From positions 82,425 through 146,424 of the forward strand of contig CALLLH010000014.1 of assembly GCA_938082505.1 (NCBI GenBank): a stretch of 64,000 nt of DNA. The letters run 5' to 3'. Both the position numbers and the translations under genes were made by a program. Position 1 is the stretch's first letter, and each line of letters begins with the position of its first letter. Source of the stretch: an uncultured Flavobacteriales bacterium. GTDB taxonomy: Bacteria > Bacteroidota > Bacteroidia > Flavobacteriales_D > Sanyastnellaceae. The notes below the pieces were generated by a model, which saw nothing but the letters and a program-made list of their open reading frames with translations, did no database searches and was not told the DNA's origin. Shown one piece after another: positions 26,670 through 35,323 of this stretch.

Positions 26670-29116
26670 TTGGCGGCCACGATTTGTTTGGGGTCCTCGA
26701 CTTTCTCCCTGAGCAATGCCCTTTCAATCACGTCCGTCATGGTTTTCACGTAGTGGAAACGCAGGCCTTTGATGTATCGTGCCTGAATGTCCTCCACGTG
26801 TTTGCGGTTTGATTCGCACAGCACGATTTCCTTGATGCCGGCCCTGCGGGCAGCGAGGATCTTCTCTTTGATGCCGCCGACCGGAAGGACCTGGCCACGC
26901 AGGGTGATCTCTCCGGTCATGGCGAGGAATTTCCTGACCTTGCGCTGGGTGAAGATCGAGGCGAGGGCCGTCAGCATCGTGATGCCCGCAGATGGCCCAT
27001 CCTTGGGAATGGCGCCCGCGGGAACGTGCACGTGCACATCCCAGGTGTCGAATACCTTGGGGTCGAGGTCGAGGTCATCGGCGTGGGCCTTCAGGTATTG
27101 CAGTGCGATGACCGCGCTCTCTTTCATGACGTCGCCGAGGTTGCCCGTCAGTGTCAATTTGCCCTTGCCGGGGACGATGCTCGTTTCGATGAAGAGGATG
27201 TCTCCACCCGCCGGGGTCCAGGCCAATCCGGTGACCACCCCCGCCACATCGTTGCCCTCGTAGCGCTCCTTCTCGTGGGAAGGCCCGAGAATGTCCACGA
27301 GCTCACCCGGCGCCACGGCCACCTCGTGAGGCACGTCCATGGCGATTTGGACCGCGCGGTGGCGCACCACCTTGGCAATGCGCTTGTCCAGTCCCCGGAC
27401 GCCACTTTCATTCGTGTATTCGGCACAGATCTTTTCGAGGGTCGCGTCGGGAATCTCCACCTGGTCCTCCGTGATGCCGGTTTCCGCAACGTGCTTGCGG
27501 ATGAGGTGCCGCTTGGCGATCTGGACCTTTTCCTCCACGGTGTAGCCGGAGACTTCGATGATCTCCATCCGGTCGCGCAAGGCGGGCTGAATGGTGGCCA
27601 AGGAGTTGGACGTGGCCAGGAACATCACCTTGGACAGGTCGTAATCCAGTTCCAGGTAATTGTCGTGGAAGGCGCTGTTCTGCTCCGGATCGAGGACTTC
27701 GAGCATGGCCGATGAGGGGTCTCCATGCAAATCGCGGCTCAGTTTGTCAATCTCATCGAGGACGAAGAGCGGGTTGGATGCGCCCGACTTTTTCAAGTTC
27801 TGTATGATCCTGCCCGGCATGGCGCCGATGTAGGTCTTCCGGTGTCCGCGTATTTCGGCTTCATCCCGAAGTCCGCCCAGCGACATCCGGACATACTCGC
27901 GGCCGAGGGCCTTGGCAATGGATTTGCCCAAGGAAGTCTTTCCCACTCCTGGAGGGCCATAGAGGCAGATGATGGGGGACTTCATGTCGCCCTTCAGTTT
28001 GAGCACGGCGAGGTGCTCAATGATGCGCTCCTTGACCTTCTCGAGCCCGTAGTGGTCCTCGTCCAGGATTTCCTGTGCATGGGCCAGGTCGAAATTGTCC
28101 TCCGAAGTGATGTTCCAGGGCAGGTCGAGCAGCAAGTCGAGGTAGTTGGACTGCACACTGTATTCTGCGCTCTGGGTGTTCATCCGCTCGAGCTTGCCCA
28201 ATTCCTTGAGGAAAGTCTCGGCAACGGTATCGGGCCAGTCCTTCAATTCGGCCCGGGCCTTTTTTCCCGCGATGTCCTCCTTGTGCGGATCCGAGCCGAG
28301 TTCCTCCTGGATCTGCTTCATCTGCTGGTGGAGGAAAAATTCGCGCTGTTGTTTCTCGATGTCGGTCTTGACCCGGGATTGGATGTCGTGCTTCAATTCG
28401 AGCACTTTGAGCTCCTCGCCGAGCAATTCCATCACTTTCTCCACGCGCCCCTTGAGGCCGGCTATCTCGAGCAGGTTCTGCTTCTGTTCCTTCGCCCCAT
28501 TCATGTTGGAAGCAATGAAATGGACCAGGAAACGCAGGGAATCGATGTTCTTGATGGCTATGGCCGCCTCGGACGGAATGTTCGGGCTGTTCTGGATGAC
28601 CTCCATGCTCATCTCCTGCAGGCTTTGTTGCAGGGCTTCGCGTTCGGGCTCGCTCCATTCCTCCGGGGCATCCGGGAAGGGGGTGACCTTGGCCTTGAGG
28701 TAGGGTTCCGTCTCCAGCACATCCCCCATGTGGCATCGGCGCTTGCCCTGAATGATCACGGTATTGGACCCGTCCGGCATGCGGAGCATCTTGACGATCC
28801 GTGCGACTGTGCCCACATCGTGCAGGTCCTTCCTCTCAGGATTCTCGATCTCGGCATCCTCCTGGGTCATCACGCCGATATCACTGCCGCCTTTGTGGGC
28901 TTCCTTGAGCAATTGAAGGCTCTGGTCCCGTCCCACGTTGATGGGCAGCACGACGCCCGGAAACAGGACAGTGTTGCGCAGCGGGAGGATGGGCAAGGCT
29001 TCCGGGGTGTCCTCACGCTCCATGGCCGCCTCGTCTTCAGAACTCAGCAGGGGAATGGTCACGTGGTCCTCGGACTCTTCGGTCAGCAATTGGGAAAACG
29101 GTTGTTCTTCTTGCAT
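26666..29116 (-). CDS. lon: ATP-dependent Lon protease
   Basis: Cytoplasmic AAA+ serine protease for damaged and regulatory proteins. 816 residues: LON N-terminal substrate domain (LPILPLRNTVLFPG at about 40-55), coiled coil, AAA+ with Walker A GPPGVGKTS near 390 and SLGGLRDEAEIRGHRKTYIG, and the S16 protease domain with the catalytic serine in KDGPSAG near 708 and the lysine about 43 residues later. 71 bases downstream of the nucleotidyltransferase gene; porQ follows with overlap. Confidence 0.97.
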   Translation of the reverse strand: MQEEQPFSQLLTEESEDHVTIPLLSSEDEAAMEREDTPEALPILPLRNTVLFPGVVLPINVGRDQSLQLLKEAHKGGSDIGVMTQEDAEIENPERKDLHDVGTVARIVKMLRMPDGSNTVIIQGKRRCHMGDVLETEPYLKAKVTPFPDAPEEWSEPEREALQQSLQEMSMEVIQNSPNIPSEAAIAIKNIDSLRFLVHFIASNMNGAKEQKQNLLEIAGLKGRVEKVMELLGEELKVLELKHDIQSRVKTDIEKQQREFFLHQQMKQIQEELGSDPHKEDIAGKKARAELKDWPDTVAETFLKELGKLERMNTQSAEYSVQSNYLDLLLDLPWNITSEDNFDLAHAQEILDEDHYGLEKVKERIIEHLAVLKLKGDMKSPIICLYGPPGVGKTSLGKSIAKALGREYVRMSLGGLRDEAEIRGHRKTYIGAMPGRIIQNLKKSGASNPLFVLDEIDKLSRDLHGDPSSAMLEVLDPEQNSAFHDNYLELDYDLSKVMFLATSNSLATIQPALRDRMEIIEVSGYTVEEKVQIAKRHLIRKHVAETGITEDQVEIPDATLEKICAEYTNESGVRGLDKRIAKVVRHRAVQIAMDVPHEVAVAPGELVDILGPSHEKERYEGNDVAGVVTGLAWTPAGGDILFIETSIVPGKGKLTLTGNLGDVMKESAVIALQYLKAHADDLDLDPKVFDTWDVHVHVPAGAIPKDGPSAGITMLTALASIFTQRKVRKFLAMTGEITLRGQVLPVGGIKEKILAARRAGIKEIVLCESNRKHVEDIQARYIKGLRFHYVKTMTDVIERALLREKVEDPKQIVAAK

Positions 29117-29187
29117 CGGGTGCGCGAAGGTCGAAAATCAAGCCAGAAAGCCGCCCTGGTTCTTCAGGGGGTCAATGTGTCAGGCTT

Positions 29188-30318
29188 TCAGGCCTGGTCC
29201 TGTCGTTGTGCGTGCAGCTGTGACAACCTGACACGTTGGACCTCGGACAAGGGGAGGCCCCGGCGGCCCATGACGGTCTGGGCAGTGGACAACATCCGCT
29301 CCAGGTCTTGGATTTCCATGGTTCCCATGCGGGCATTGTACCAGCTGAAGGCCGGCAGATGTTTGGGAGGAAACCCGGCATCGAATATGACACATGCAGG
29401 GTCGATGACAGTCCCTGTATTGAATGTGGTCCCGATGCCGCACTTGCTGTGGTCGCCCATCAGAAGTCCACAGAATTGAAGTCCTGTGCCCTTCATGGCA
29501 GCATCCAGTGCGGACCATTGGCGCACCTCTCCGTAGGTGTTTTTCAGGTTGCTCGCGTTGGTTCCAGCACCGAGGTTGCACCAGCGGCCGATGACGCTGT
29601 TGCCCAGGAATCCATCGTGTGCCTTGTTGGCCCAGCCCTGGAAATTCACGTTGGAGATTTCGCCCCCCACCTTGCAATGGGGCCCGATCACGGTGGGCCC
29701 GGAAATGCAGGCGCCCATGCGCACCGTCGCGCCTTCACAGACGATCAAAGGCCCTTTGAGATGAGCCCCCGCTTCGATCTGGGCATCCGGGCCGATGAGG
29801 ACCGGGCCGGCATCGGTGTCGATGGAGGCCGCCCTCACGGTCGCTGACTCGGCAACGCGCACATCCTCGCTCCGGCCATAGACCATGGCAGGGCCCACAT
29901 AGGGTTGGAGGTTCCACCGGGAACCCACTGTGTCCACATCTCGTTGGATGGCGGATTCCAATGTACCGAACAGGTCATTGGCGTGATGGAGGAGAACCTG
30001 TGATCCCGCTTCCAGTGTTGACCGTGCGCTCACCGAGTCCGGATTCCCGCAAACCGCGAGCATCACGCCATCCATGTACAGGGCGGTGCCAACATTCAGG
30101 GAACCGACCAGTGCCGCAGCATCCGATGAGGGTATCCAGCGTGCGTTCACCCTGATGACGGCGTCGTCACCTCCATGGCTCACCATTTCCTGGCCCACTT
30201 GTTGCCACCTCACGGATTGGGTGAATGCACCATGCCGAATCCCAGCGACGCCTTCAATGAGATGAAACGGGTGCAGGGAAGCACAGGCCTCGTCTTCGAA
30301 AAGTTGTATTGTGGGCAT
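29188..30318 (-). CDS. GlmU-like putative sugar-phosphate nucleotidyltransferase
   Basis: 376 residues. The N-terminal half is a divergent nucleotidyltransferase-like domain without the classic GxGTRM loop; the C-terminal half is a left-handed beta-helix built from hexapeptide repeats (AGPVLIGPDAQIEAGAHLKG.., VIGPHCKVGGEI). This is the GlmU-like family found next to lon in many Bacteroidota; activity not proven here. ATG at 30318 chosen (MPTIQLFEDE). A perfect -7 box lies 23 bases upstream, which makes this the first gene of the lon block. Confidence 0.82.
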   Translation of the reverse strand: MPTIQLFEDEACASLHPFHLIEGVAGIRHGAFTQSVRWQQVGQEMVSHGGDDAVIRVNARWIPSSDAAALVGSLNVGTALYMDGVMLAVCGNPDSVSARSTLEAGSQVLLHHANDLFGTLESAIQRDVDTVGSRWNLQPYVGPAMVYGRSEDVRVAESATVRAASIDTDAGPVLIGPDAQIEAGAHLKGPLIVCEGATVRMGACISGPTVIGPHCKVGGEISNVNFQGWANKAHDGFLGNSVIGRWCNLGAGTNASNLKNTYGEVRQWSALDAAMKGTGLQFCGLLMGDHSKCGIGTTFNTGTVIDPACVIFDAGFPPKHLPAFSWYNARMGTMEIQDLERMLSTAQTVMGRRGLPLSEVQRVRLSQLHAQRQDQA

Positions 30319-30341
30319 GGGACCAGACTCTGGGGGCCTGT

Positions 30342-30349
30342 CAAAACTA
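30342..30349 (-). promoter_or_regulatory. -7 promoter box heading the lon-porQ-cmk block
   Basis: Minus-strand TAGTTTTG (plus-strand CAAAACTA) matches TAnnTTTG and lies 23 bases before the ATG at 30318. No clear -33 TTTG partner is seen. Confidence 0.5.
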
Positions 30350-30404
30350 AGCCCGACATGATCTTTGTCCGCGAACATCCACGGAGTTGGCGTGTTCTAC
30401 AATT

Positions 30405-31304
30405 GTGAGTGCACCAGTGCAGGAATTTTCCATCAAGGACCTCGAGCATTTTACGGGGATCAAGGCCCATACCATCAGGGCTTGGGAACAACGCTATGGG
30501 TTGCTGAATCCTAGAAGGACATCCACCAACATCCGGTTCTATTCTTCGGAGGATTTGAAGCATTTGCTGAACGTCAGCTTGCTGAATCAGCACGGCCACA
30601 AAATTTCCCACATCGCATCGATGGGGAATCAGGAAATTCGTGCGGCCATCAGGTCCCTGGGCACCTCGGTCACCAGCGAGGACCATTGGCTGGGGATGCT
30701 CAAGATCAGCATGCTCAGTTTCGATGAGCAACTGTTCAGGTCGGTATCCAGCACATTCGAGGAGCAGTCCGGCATCAGTGATTTGTTGCTCAAACTCTAC
30801 TTGCCCTTCATGGGGCAGATTGGGATGCTGTGGCTTACGAGTGCCATCTGTCCGGCACATGAGCATTTCGTGAGCAACCTGATCCGGCAACGCCTGTTCC
30901 GGGCAGTGGACGAGGTGCCTGCGGTGGACGCAGGATATGACGACGATGTCTTTGCCTTGTTCTTGCCGGAGCGAGAAATCCATGATGTGAGCCTCCTCAT
31001 GGTTCATTTTCTGCTGCGCAAGGCGGGATACCGAAGCCTGTTTCTGGGTCAATCGGTTCCTTTGGAGGACCTCGTGCAGATGGCGCCTCAGTTTCCCAGG
31101 TTGAAATGTGTCGCCTATTGCACGACTTTTCCCTCGGAAAATGGGGCTGAGGATTACCTGCGCAGGGTGGCAAGGGAATCCCAAGGCACGTCCCTCGAGT
31201 TTCACTTTGCGGGAAGGGTTTTCCAGGGAATGGAAGCCGTTCAGGATTCGATTCACCTGCACGGCAATGGACAGTCCCTCATTGGGACGCTGTTGAGTTC
31301 ATGA
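30405..31304 (+). CDS. MerR-family regulator with CarH/LitR-like B12-binding domain
   Basis: 299 residues. N-terminal MerR winged helix (FSIKDLEHFTGIKAHTIRAWEQRYGLL, about 8-34). A four-helix B12-binding module carries W143-x9-E153-H154, the signature by which CarH holds the adenosyl group of adenosylcobalamin, followed by a Rossmann B12 domain with E191-x-H193, the expected axial histidine. In the usual ExHxxG the glycine is a serine here (EIHDVS). Such proteins repress genes in the dark and release DNA on illumination. The start is a GTG at 30405 or 30417; no ATG is available. Divergent from the lon block, and 166 bases upstream of an ECF sigma gene. Confidence 0.88.
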   Translation: MSAPVQEFSIKDLEHFTGIKAHTIRAWEQRYGLLNPRRTSTNIRFYSSEDLKHLLNVSLLNQHGHKISHIASMGNQEIRAAIRSLGTSVTSEDHWLGMLKISMLSFDEQLFRSVSSTFEEQSGISDLLLKLYLPFMGQIGMLWLTSAICPAHEHFVSNLIRQRLFRAVDEVPAVDAGYDDDVFALFLPEREIHDVSLLMVHFLLRKAGYRSLFLGQSVPLEDLVQMAPQFPRLKCVAYCTTFPSENGAEDYLRRVARESQGTSLEFHFAGRVFQGMEAVQDSIHLHGNGQSLIGTLLSS

Positions 31305-31409
31305 GCCTGTAGGGCGCTTCTTTGTTTCACGCTGCCGTGCTTCTGGGTGCACAAGCCCCGGGTTTTTTTCGGGATTCAGCCCGCTCTGTTCATCAATATT
31401 TCAAAAAAG

Positions 31410-31470
31410 TTGAACAGAATTTTGGGTGAGACGAGAATTTGTTCAATCTTTGAGCCACAACATTGAACAG
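31410..31470. promoter_or_regulatory. TTGAACA half-sites upstream of the ECF sigma gene
   Basis: TTGAACA occurs at 31410-31416 and as TTGAACAG at 31463-31470, with the inverse TGTTCAA at 31440-31446; the first and the inverse copy form a perfect 7-base inverted repeat with a 23-base spacer. The cluster occupies the sigma gene's promoter region, so it is a candidate operator, possibly for the upstream MerR-type regulator. Inference only. Confidence 0.4.
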
Positions 31471-31980
31471 ATGTCCAGTTTAGAGTTCAACAACCTCCTT
31501 GTTTCCCATCAGGATTTCCTCTCAGGGTTTGCCATGGGGTTCACCCGTGACCGCGATGATGCCAACGATCTTGTCCAGGAGACTTTCGTGAAGGCACTCC
31601 GTTACAAGAACAATTTCAAGGAGGGGACCAACATCAAGGGGTGGTTGTACACCATCATGAGAAACATCTTCATCAACAACTACAAGAAGAAGCGTTTCCA
31701 GAACACCATCGTGGACCAGACGGACAATCAGTTCTTCCTCAATTCAGGACAGGATTACCACCACGATTCAGTGACTTCACTGATCAACATCGATGACATT
31801 CAATCGGCAATTTCGAGGCTGAAGTATGATTTCCGCCGGCCATTCTCCATGTTCCTGGACGGTTTTCATTACGATGAAATCGCAGAGGAATTGGGCATTC
31901 CCATGGGGACGGTGAAGAGCCGCATCTTCCATGCGCGGAAGCGTCTCAGGGAGGAGTTGTCCGAATTCGAGGTGGCTTGA
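31471..31980 (+). CDS. ECF-type RNA polymerase sigma factor
   Basis: 169 residues from ATG 31471 (MSSLEFNNLL). Region 2 contains RDRDDANDLVQETFVKAL and GWLYTIMRNIFINNYKK; region 4 contains YDEIAEELGIPMGTVKSRIFHARKRL. Typical length for an ECF sigma. No anti-sigma gene is adjacent, and I believe close relatives are conserved in flavobacteria. A GTG 15 codons upstream is possible but would start inside the TTGAACA cluster. Followed by a strong terminator at 32018-32051. Confidence 0.92.
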   Translation: MSSLEFNNLLVSHQDFLSGFAMGFTRDRDDANDLVQETFVKALRYKNNFKEGTNIKGWLYTIMRNIFINNYKKKRFQNTIVDQTDNQFFLNSGQDYHHDSVTSLINIDDIQSAISRLKYDFRRPFSMFLDGFHYDEIAEELGIPMGTVKSRIFHARKRLREELSEFEVA

Positions 31981-32017
31981 GTCAGGACCGACCACGGATT
32001 TGATTTTATCCATGGTG

Positions 32018-32051
32018 AAAGGCGAAAGGTGCGCAACCTTTCGCCTTTTTT
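32018..32051 (+). terminator. Rho-independent terminator after the sigma gene
   Basis: A perfect 13-base stem (left arm 32018-32030, right arm 32036-32048) with a GCGCA loop and a run of T at 32046-32051. It lies 38 bases after the sigma factor stop and before the surface protein gene. Confidence 0.88.
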
Positions 32052-32082
32052 GTCGTCCTATCCTCGGTACATTGCATCACCC

Positions 32083-35000
32083 ATGATCAAATCCGTGCAA
32101 TCCATAGCGAAATGGACGTCCAGAGGCGCAGCGCTGTGTGTGACTTTGGGGCTGTCACAATTGACTTCCGCCCAGTTGGAGGTGAACAGCACCTTGACTC
32201 CTGACGAATACGTGAATGATGTGCTGCTCGGAACGGGAGTGGAAGCCACCAACGTGCAGTTCACGGGGAGCCCGGTGCAGATCGGTCAGATTACGGGTTT
32301 TGACGTTTCGGAATTTCCCATTGCGGCAGGTCTGATCCTGTCTACGGAGGTGGCCAACAATCCAGCCAACATTGACGATGGCTGTCAGGATGATTTCATC
32401 GATGACGGGTTGGAGGTGTCCGGTGATCCTGATTTGTTGTCCATTGCCAACAGCGTGCCGCCGCTCATCGGTCAGAGTTTCTCGGTCTCGAGCGTCAATG
32501 ACATCTGCGCCATCGAATTCGACTTCGTGGCGACGGGGGATACAGTGCGCTTCAACTACGTGTTCGGATCGGACGAGTACCTGGGTTGGATCAATTCCCA
32601 GTACAACGACATTTTTGGTTTCTTCCTGAGTGGACCCGGCATCAATGGACCCTATGCCGACAATGCCGTCAACCTGGCCGAGGTGCCCGGAAGCGACCCG
32701 CAATTGGCCATCACGATCAGTTCGGTCAACAACATCACCAATTCCGCATACTACATAGACAACCCCAACCCACATGACGTCCTGTGCCAGAACGGATACA
32801 CCGTTAAACTGACCGCGGAAAGCGTGGTGGAATGCGGCGAGACCTACCACATCAGGCTGGCGATTGCCGACGGTTCGGACACTGCACTGGAGTCTTTCGT
32901 GATCCTGGAATCCGGATCCTTCGAATCGAATTCTGTGGTGGAAGTGGACCTGTCCATCGATGTCGGCGGCCCCGATGCCAACATCATTTACGAGGATTGC
33001 GGAGAGGCGTTGCTCACATTCACGCGTCCCCTCGAGACGATCATCGACATCGAGGAGATGGTCATCATCGACTACAGTGCCAGCACGGCGACGAACGGAG
33101 TCGATTTCACCGAGTTGCCTGACACGGTTTTCTTCCCGCCCTTCGTCTCCGTCCAGCAATTCCCGTTGGACGCCTTTGAGGACGGCATCCCTGAAGGCGT
33201 GGAGACCGTGGTGATGGAAATCCTGAACCTCGCGGCATGCAATGGGGGAGGGTTGACCAGCTATTTCGAGTTCGACATCGCCGATGAGCCCGATCCCCTT
33301 GTCGTGGATGGTTTCGATGCCACCCTGTGTGTCGGGGACTCCGTGTTGCTTGAGCCGATCATCGAAGGGGGGTATGGCAATTTCCACTACGATTGGGACT
33401 GCAATCCCGGGGTGGACGAACCCACCTACAATTACATTCCGGCTGCAGCGGGTGAATATGATTGCATCGTCACGGTGAGCGACACCTGTGGCATGCCCGA
33501 GGACCCGGGAACGTTCAACATTGTGGTGGAGGAGTATCCCGAGCTCACGGTGGAGATCCTTGGTGGGGATGTGGTCCTTTCCTGCAATGGTTTCGAGGAG
33601 ATTTTCGCCGTTGCGGATGGAGGCAATCCCCCCTACACGTATTCCTGGGAGTTGCAGGATGACCAGCCTGCTTTCGGCTATGGCAACAGTTTCTTTCTGT
33701 CCACCTGGTTGAATGCCAGTGAGGTGCATGTGATTGTGGAGGACGCCTGTGGCCTGACCGCGGAAGCCATGGTCAACGTCAGCATCGACGTACCGGAACT
33801 CATTGTCGAGCTCGAGGACAGCTACGAGGTGAGCTGCAATGTGCCGTTCAGCATTGCGCCCGATTGGTCCGGGGGAGAACCATTCTTCAATTTCGCCTGG
33901 CTGAACGGATTCGCATTCCTCGGGTTCGGCGAGACGTTGAACTGGACCACTGCAGAGGACTTGTCGGTGACATTGGAGGTGAGCGATGGATGTGGTCAAT
34001 TCGTGACGGTTCAGACGGAAATCGAGGTGGTGAGTCCCCCGCTTGAGGTCACTTTGCCGGACTCGATGGTCGGCCCCTGCACGGAGACTTTCGTCATCAC
34101 ACCCGAAATTGAAGGAGGCAGTGGGGTCTACACCTATCAATGGACACAGAATTTCAATCCGGTAGGAGACCAGTCCACCTATACCTACAGCGATGGATTG
34201 CCCAGCACCTTCTCGGTGGAGGTCACCGACAATTGCCAGTCTTCAGGTGGCGCATCGACCAGCATCGTCATCGACAACCCGCCCTTGGTCATTGAATTGC
34301 AGGACACCATCAATGCGTCGTGCGTGGATTACACGGCGATTGCAGTCGACATCATCAGTGGAGCAGGGGATTACAGTTTTGAATGGACGGTGGGAGGCAT
34401 CCCCTACGCCGGAGATGATCCGCAGATCACCGTCCAGAGTTTCGTCACCACGCCGATCGGGGTCGAGGTCCTCGATGGTTGCGGTGGAGAGGATGCAACC
34501 GCGGGACTGCTCGTCATCCCGGATGTGCCCATGACGCTGACGGTATCGAGCGACACGGTGGTCTGCAGGGGTGCGGCCTTGACGATTTCTGCCCAAGCCA
34601 CGGGGGGCGAGGAAGGGTTCGTTTACAGTTGGCCGACCATTCCAGCTTTTGGAGAGAACCAATACATCGCACCGAGCAATTCATACAGCTACCCCGTGGA
34701 AGTGACGGACATCTGTGGGGAGACCTTGACGGAAACGGTCGTGGTGGAAGTGCAATACATCTACAGCGATTTTTACACGAGTTACCTGTCGGATACCCGC
34801 ATCGAGTTCATTGCCACTCCGGATCCCGTCTGTCCCTCATGTGACTATGCATGGGATTTCGGTGACGGGGCCACAAGTGTGGAAATGAACCCCATCCACG
34901 AATACGACGGGTTGTACGATTACTATGCCCAGCTGACGGTGACCAATTCGCTCGGATGCACGGACAGCGCGTATACCTTGGTTGAAGGGCCGGTCATCGT

Positions 35001-35271
35001 CTACATTCCAAACGCGTTCACTCCGAACAACGATGGCATCAACGACGCCTTTCAGGTGGTGATTTCGGATGTGGTCTATTACGAGATCAACATTTTCAAC
35101 CGTTGGGGAGAGGAGGTGTTCTACAGCACCGATCCCGACGAGGCGTGGATCGGCAACATGAAAGGAGGAGAGCACTATGTCCCCCCAGGCATGTACAATT
35201 ACCGCTTGCGCTGGAAGGGTTCGCGGACTGACGCCGAAGAGCTTTCGGGAACCATAGAGTTGATGCGCTGA
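32083..35271 (+). CDS. T9SS-secreted surface protein: choice-of-anchor L, PKD and CHU_C domains
   Basis: 1062 residues. Signal peptide ending near LTSAQ, then a choice-of-anchor L-like domain at about 30-270 (GFDVSEFPIAAGLILSTEV, FDFVATGDTVRFNYVFGSDE). A series of about six Ig/PKD-like repeats follows (GGNPPYTYSWEL; GGSGVYTYQW), ending in a true PKD unit YAWDFGDGATS. The last 85 residues are a gliding-motility-associated C-terminal/type B sorting domain (IPNAFTPNNDGIND, IFNRWGEEVF, PPGMYNYRLRWKG). A cell-surface adhesin or matrix protein exported by the T9SS. ATG 32083 precedes the signal peptide; longer starts fall in the terminator. Confidence 0.92.
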   Translation: MIKSVQSIAKWTSRGAALCVTLGLSQLTSAQLEVNSTLTPDEYVNDVLLGTGVEATNVQFTGSPVQIGQITGFDVSEFPIAAGLILSTEVANNPANIDDGCQDDFIDDGLEVSGDPDLLSIANSVPPLIGQSFSVSSVNDICAIEFDFVATGDTVRFNYVFGSDEYLGWINSQYNDIFGFFLSGPGINGPYADNAVNLAEVPGSDPQLAITISSVNNITNSAYYIDNPNPHDVLCQNGYTVKLTAESVVECGETYHIRLAIADGSDTALESFVILESGSFESNSVVEVDLSIDVGGPDANIIYEDCGEALLTFTRPLETIIDIEEMVIIDYSASTATNGVDFTELPDTVFFPPFVSVQQFPLDAFEDGIPEGVETVVMEILNLAACNGGGLTSYFEFDIADEPDPLVVDGFDATLCVGDSVLLEPIIEGGYGNFHYDWDCNPGVDEPTYNYIPAAAGEYDCIVTVSDTCGMPEDPGTFNIVVEEYPELTVEILGGDVVLSCNGFEEIFAVADGGNPPYTYSWELQDDQPAFGYGNSFFLSTWLNASEVHVIVEDACGLTAEAMVNVSIDVPELIVELEDSYEVSCNVPFSIAPDWSGGEPFFNFAWLNGFAFLGFGETLNWTTAEDLSVTLEVSDGCGQFVTVQTEIEVVSPPLEVTLPDSMVGPCTETFVITPEIEGGSGVYTYQWTQNFNPVGDQSTYTYSDGLPSTFSVEVTDNCQSSGGASTSIVIDNPPLVIELQDTINASCVDYTAIAVDIISGAGDYSFEWTVGGIPYAGDDPQITVQSFVTTPIGVEVLDGCGGEDATAGLLVIPDVPMTLTVSSDTVVCRGAALTISAQATGGEEGFVYSWPTIPAFGENQYIAPSNSYSYPVEVTDICGETLTETVVVEVQYIYSDFYTSYLSDTRIEFIATPDPVCPSCDYAWDFGDGATSVEMNPIHEYDGLYDYYAQLTVTNSLGCTDSAYTLVEGPVIVYIPNAFTPNNDGINDAFQVVISDVVYYEINIFNRWGEEVFYSTDPDEAWIGNMKGGEHYVPPGMYNYRLRWKGSRTDAEELSGTIELMR

Positions 35272-35311
35272 GCAAGGCCGGGGTTTCCGGGTTGGGGCTT
35301 TTTTCTGAACC

Positions 35312-35319
35312 TAAATTTG
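35312..35319 (+). promoter_or_regulatory. -7 promoter box, four bases before the ATG
   Basis: TAAATTTG, a perfect TAnnTTTG match, ends four bases before the ATG of the FucP-like transporter at 35324. Expected transcription start coincides with the start codon. Confidence 0.6.
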
Positions 35320-35323
35320 GCGC

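Noticed and set aside
27725..29479. 584-codon plus-strand frame
   Set aside because: Antisense to lon; no coherent domain.
31305..31409. Terminator or small RNA after the MerR gene
   Set aside because: A CCCGGG-T7-CGGG stretch exists but the stem is too short and the T run sits in the loop.
32155..34140. 661-codon minus-strand frame
   Set aside because: Antisense to the T9SS surface protein, which has a signal peptide and clear domains.
35272..35323. Terminator after the surface protein gene
   Set aside because: A T run is present at about 35300 but I could not build a convincing stem; only G-rich half-arms are seen.
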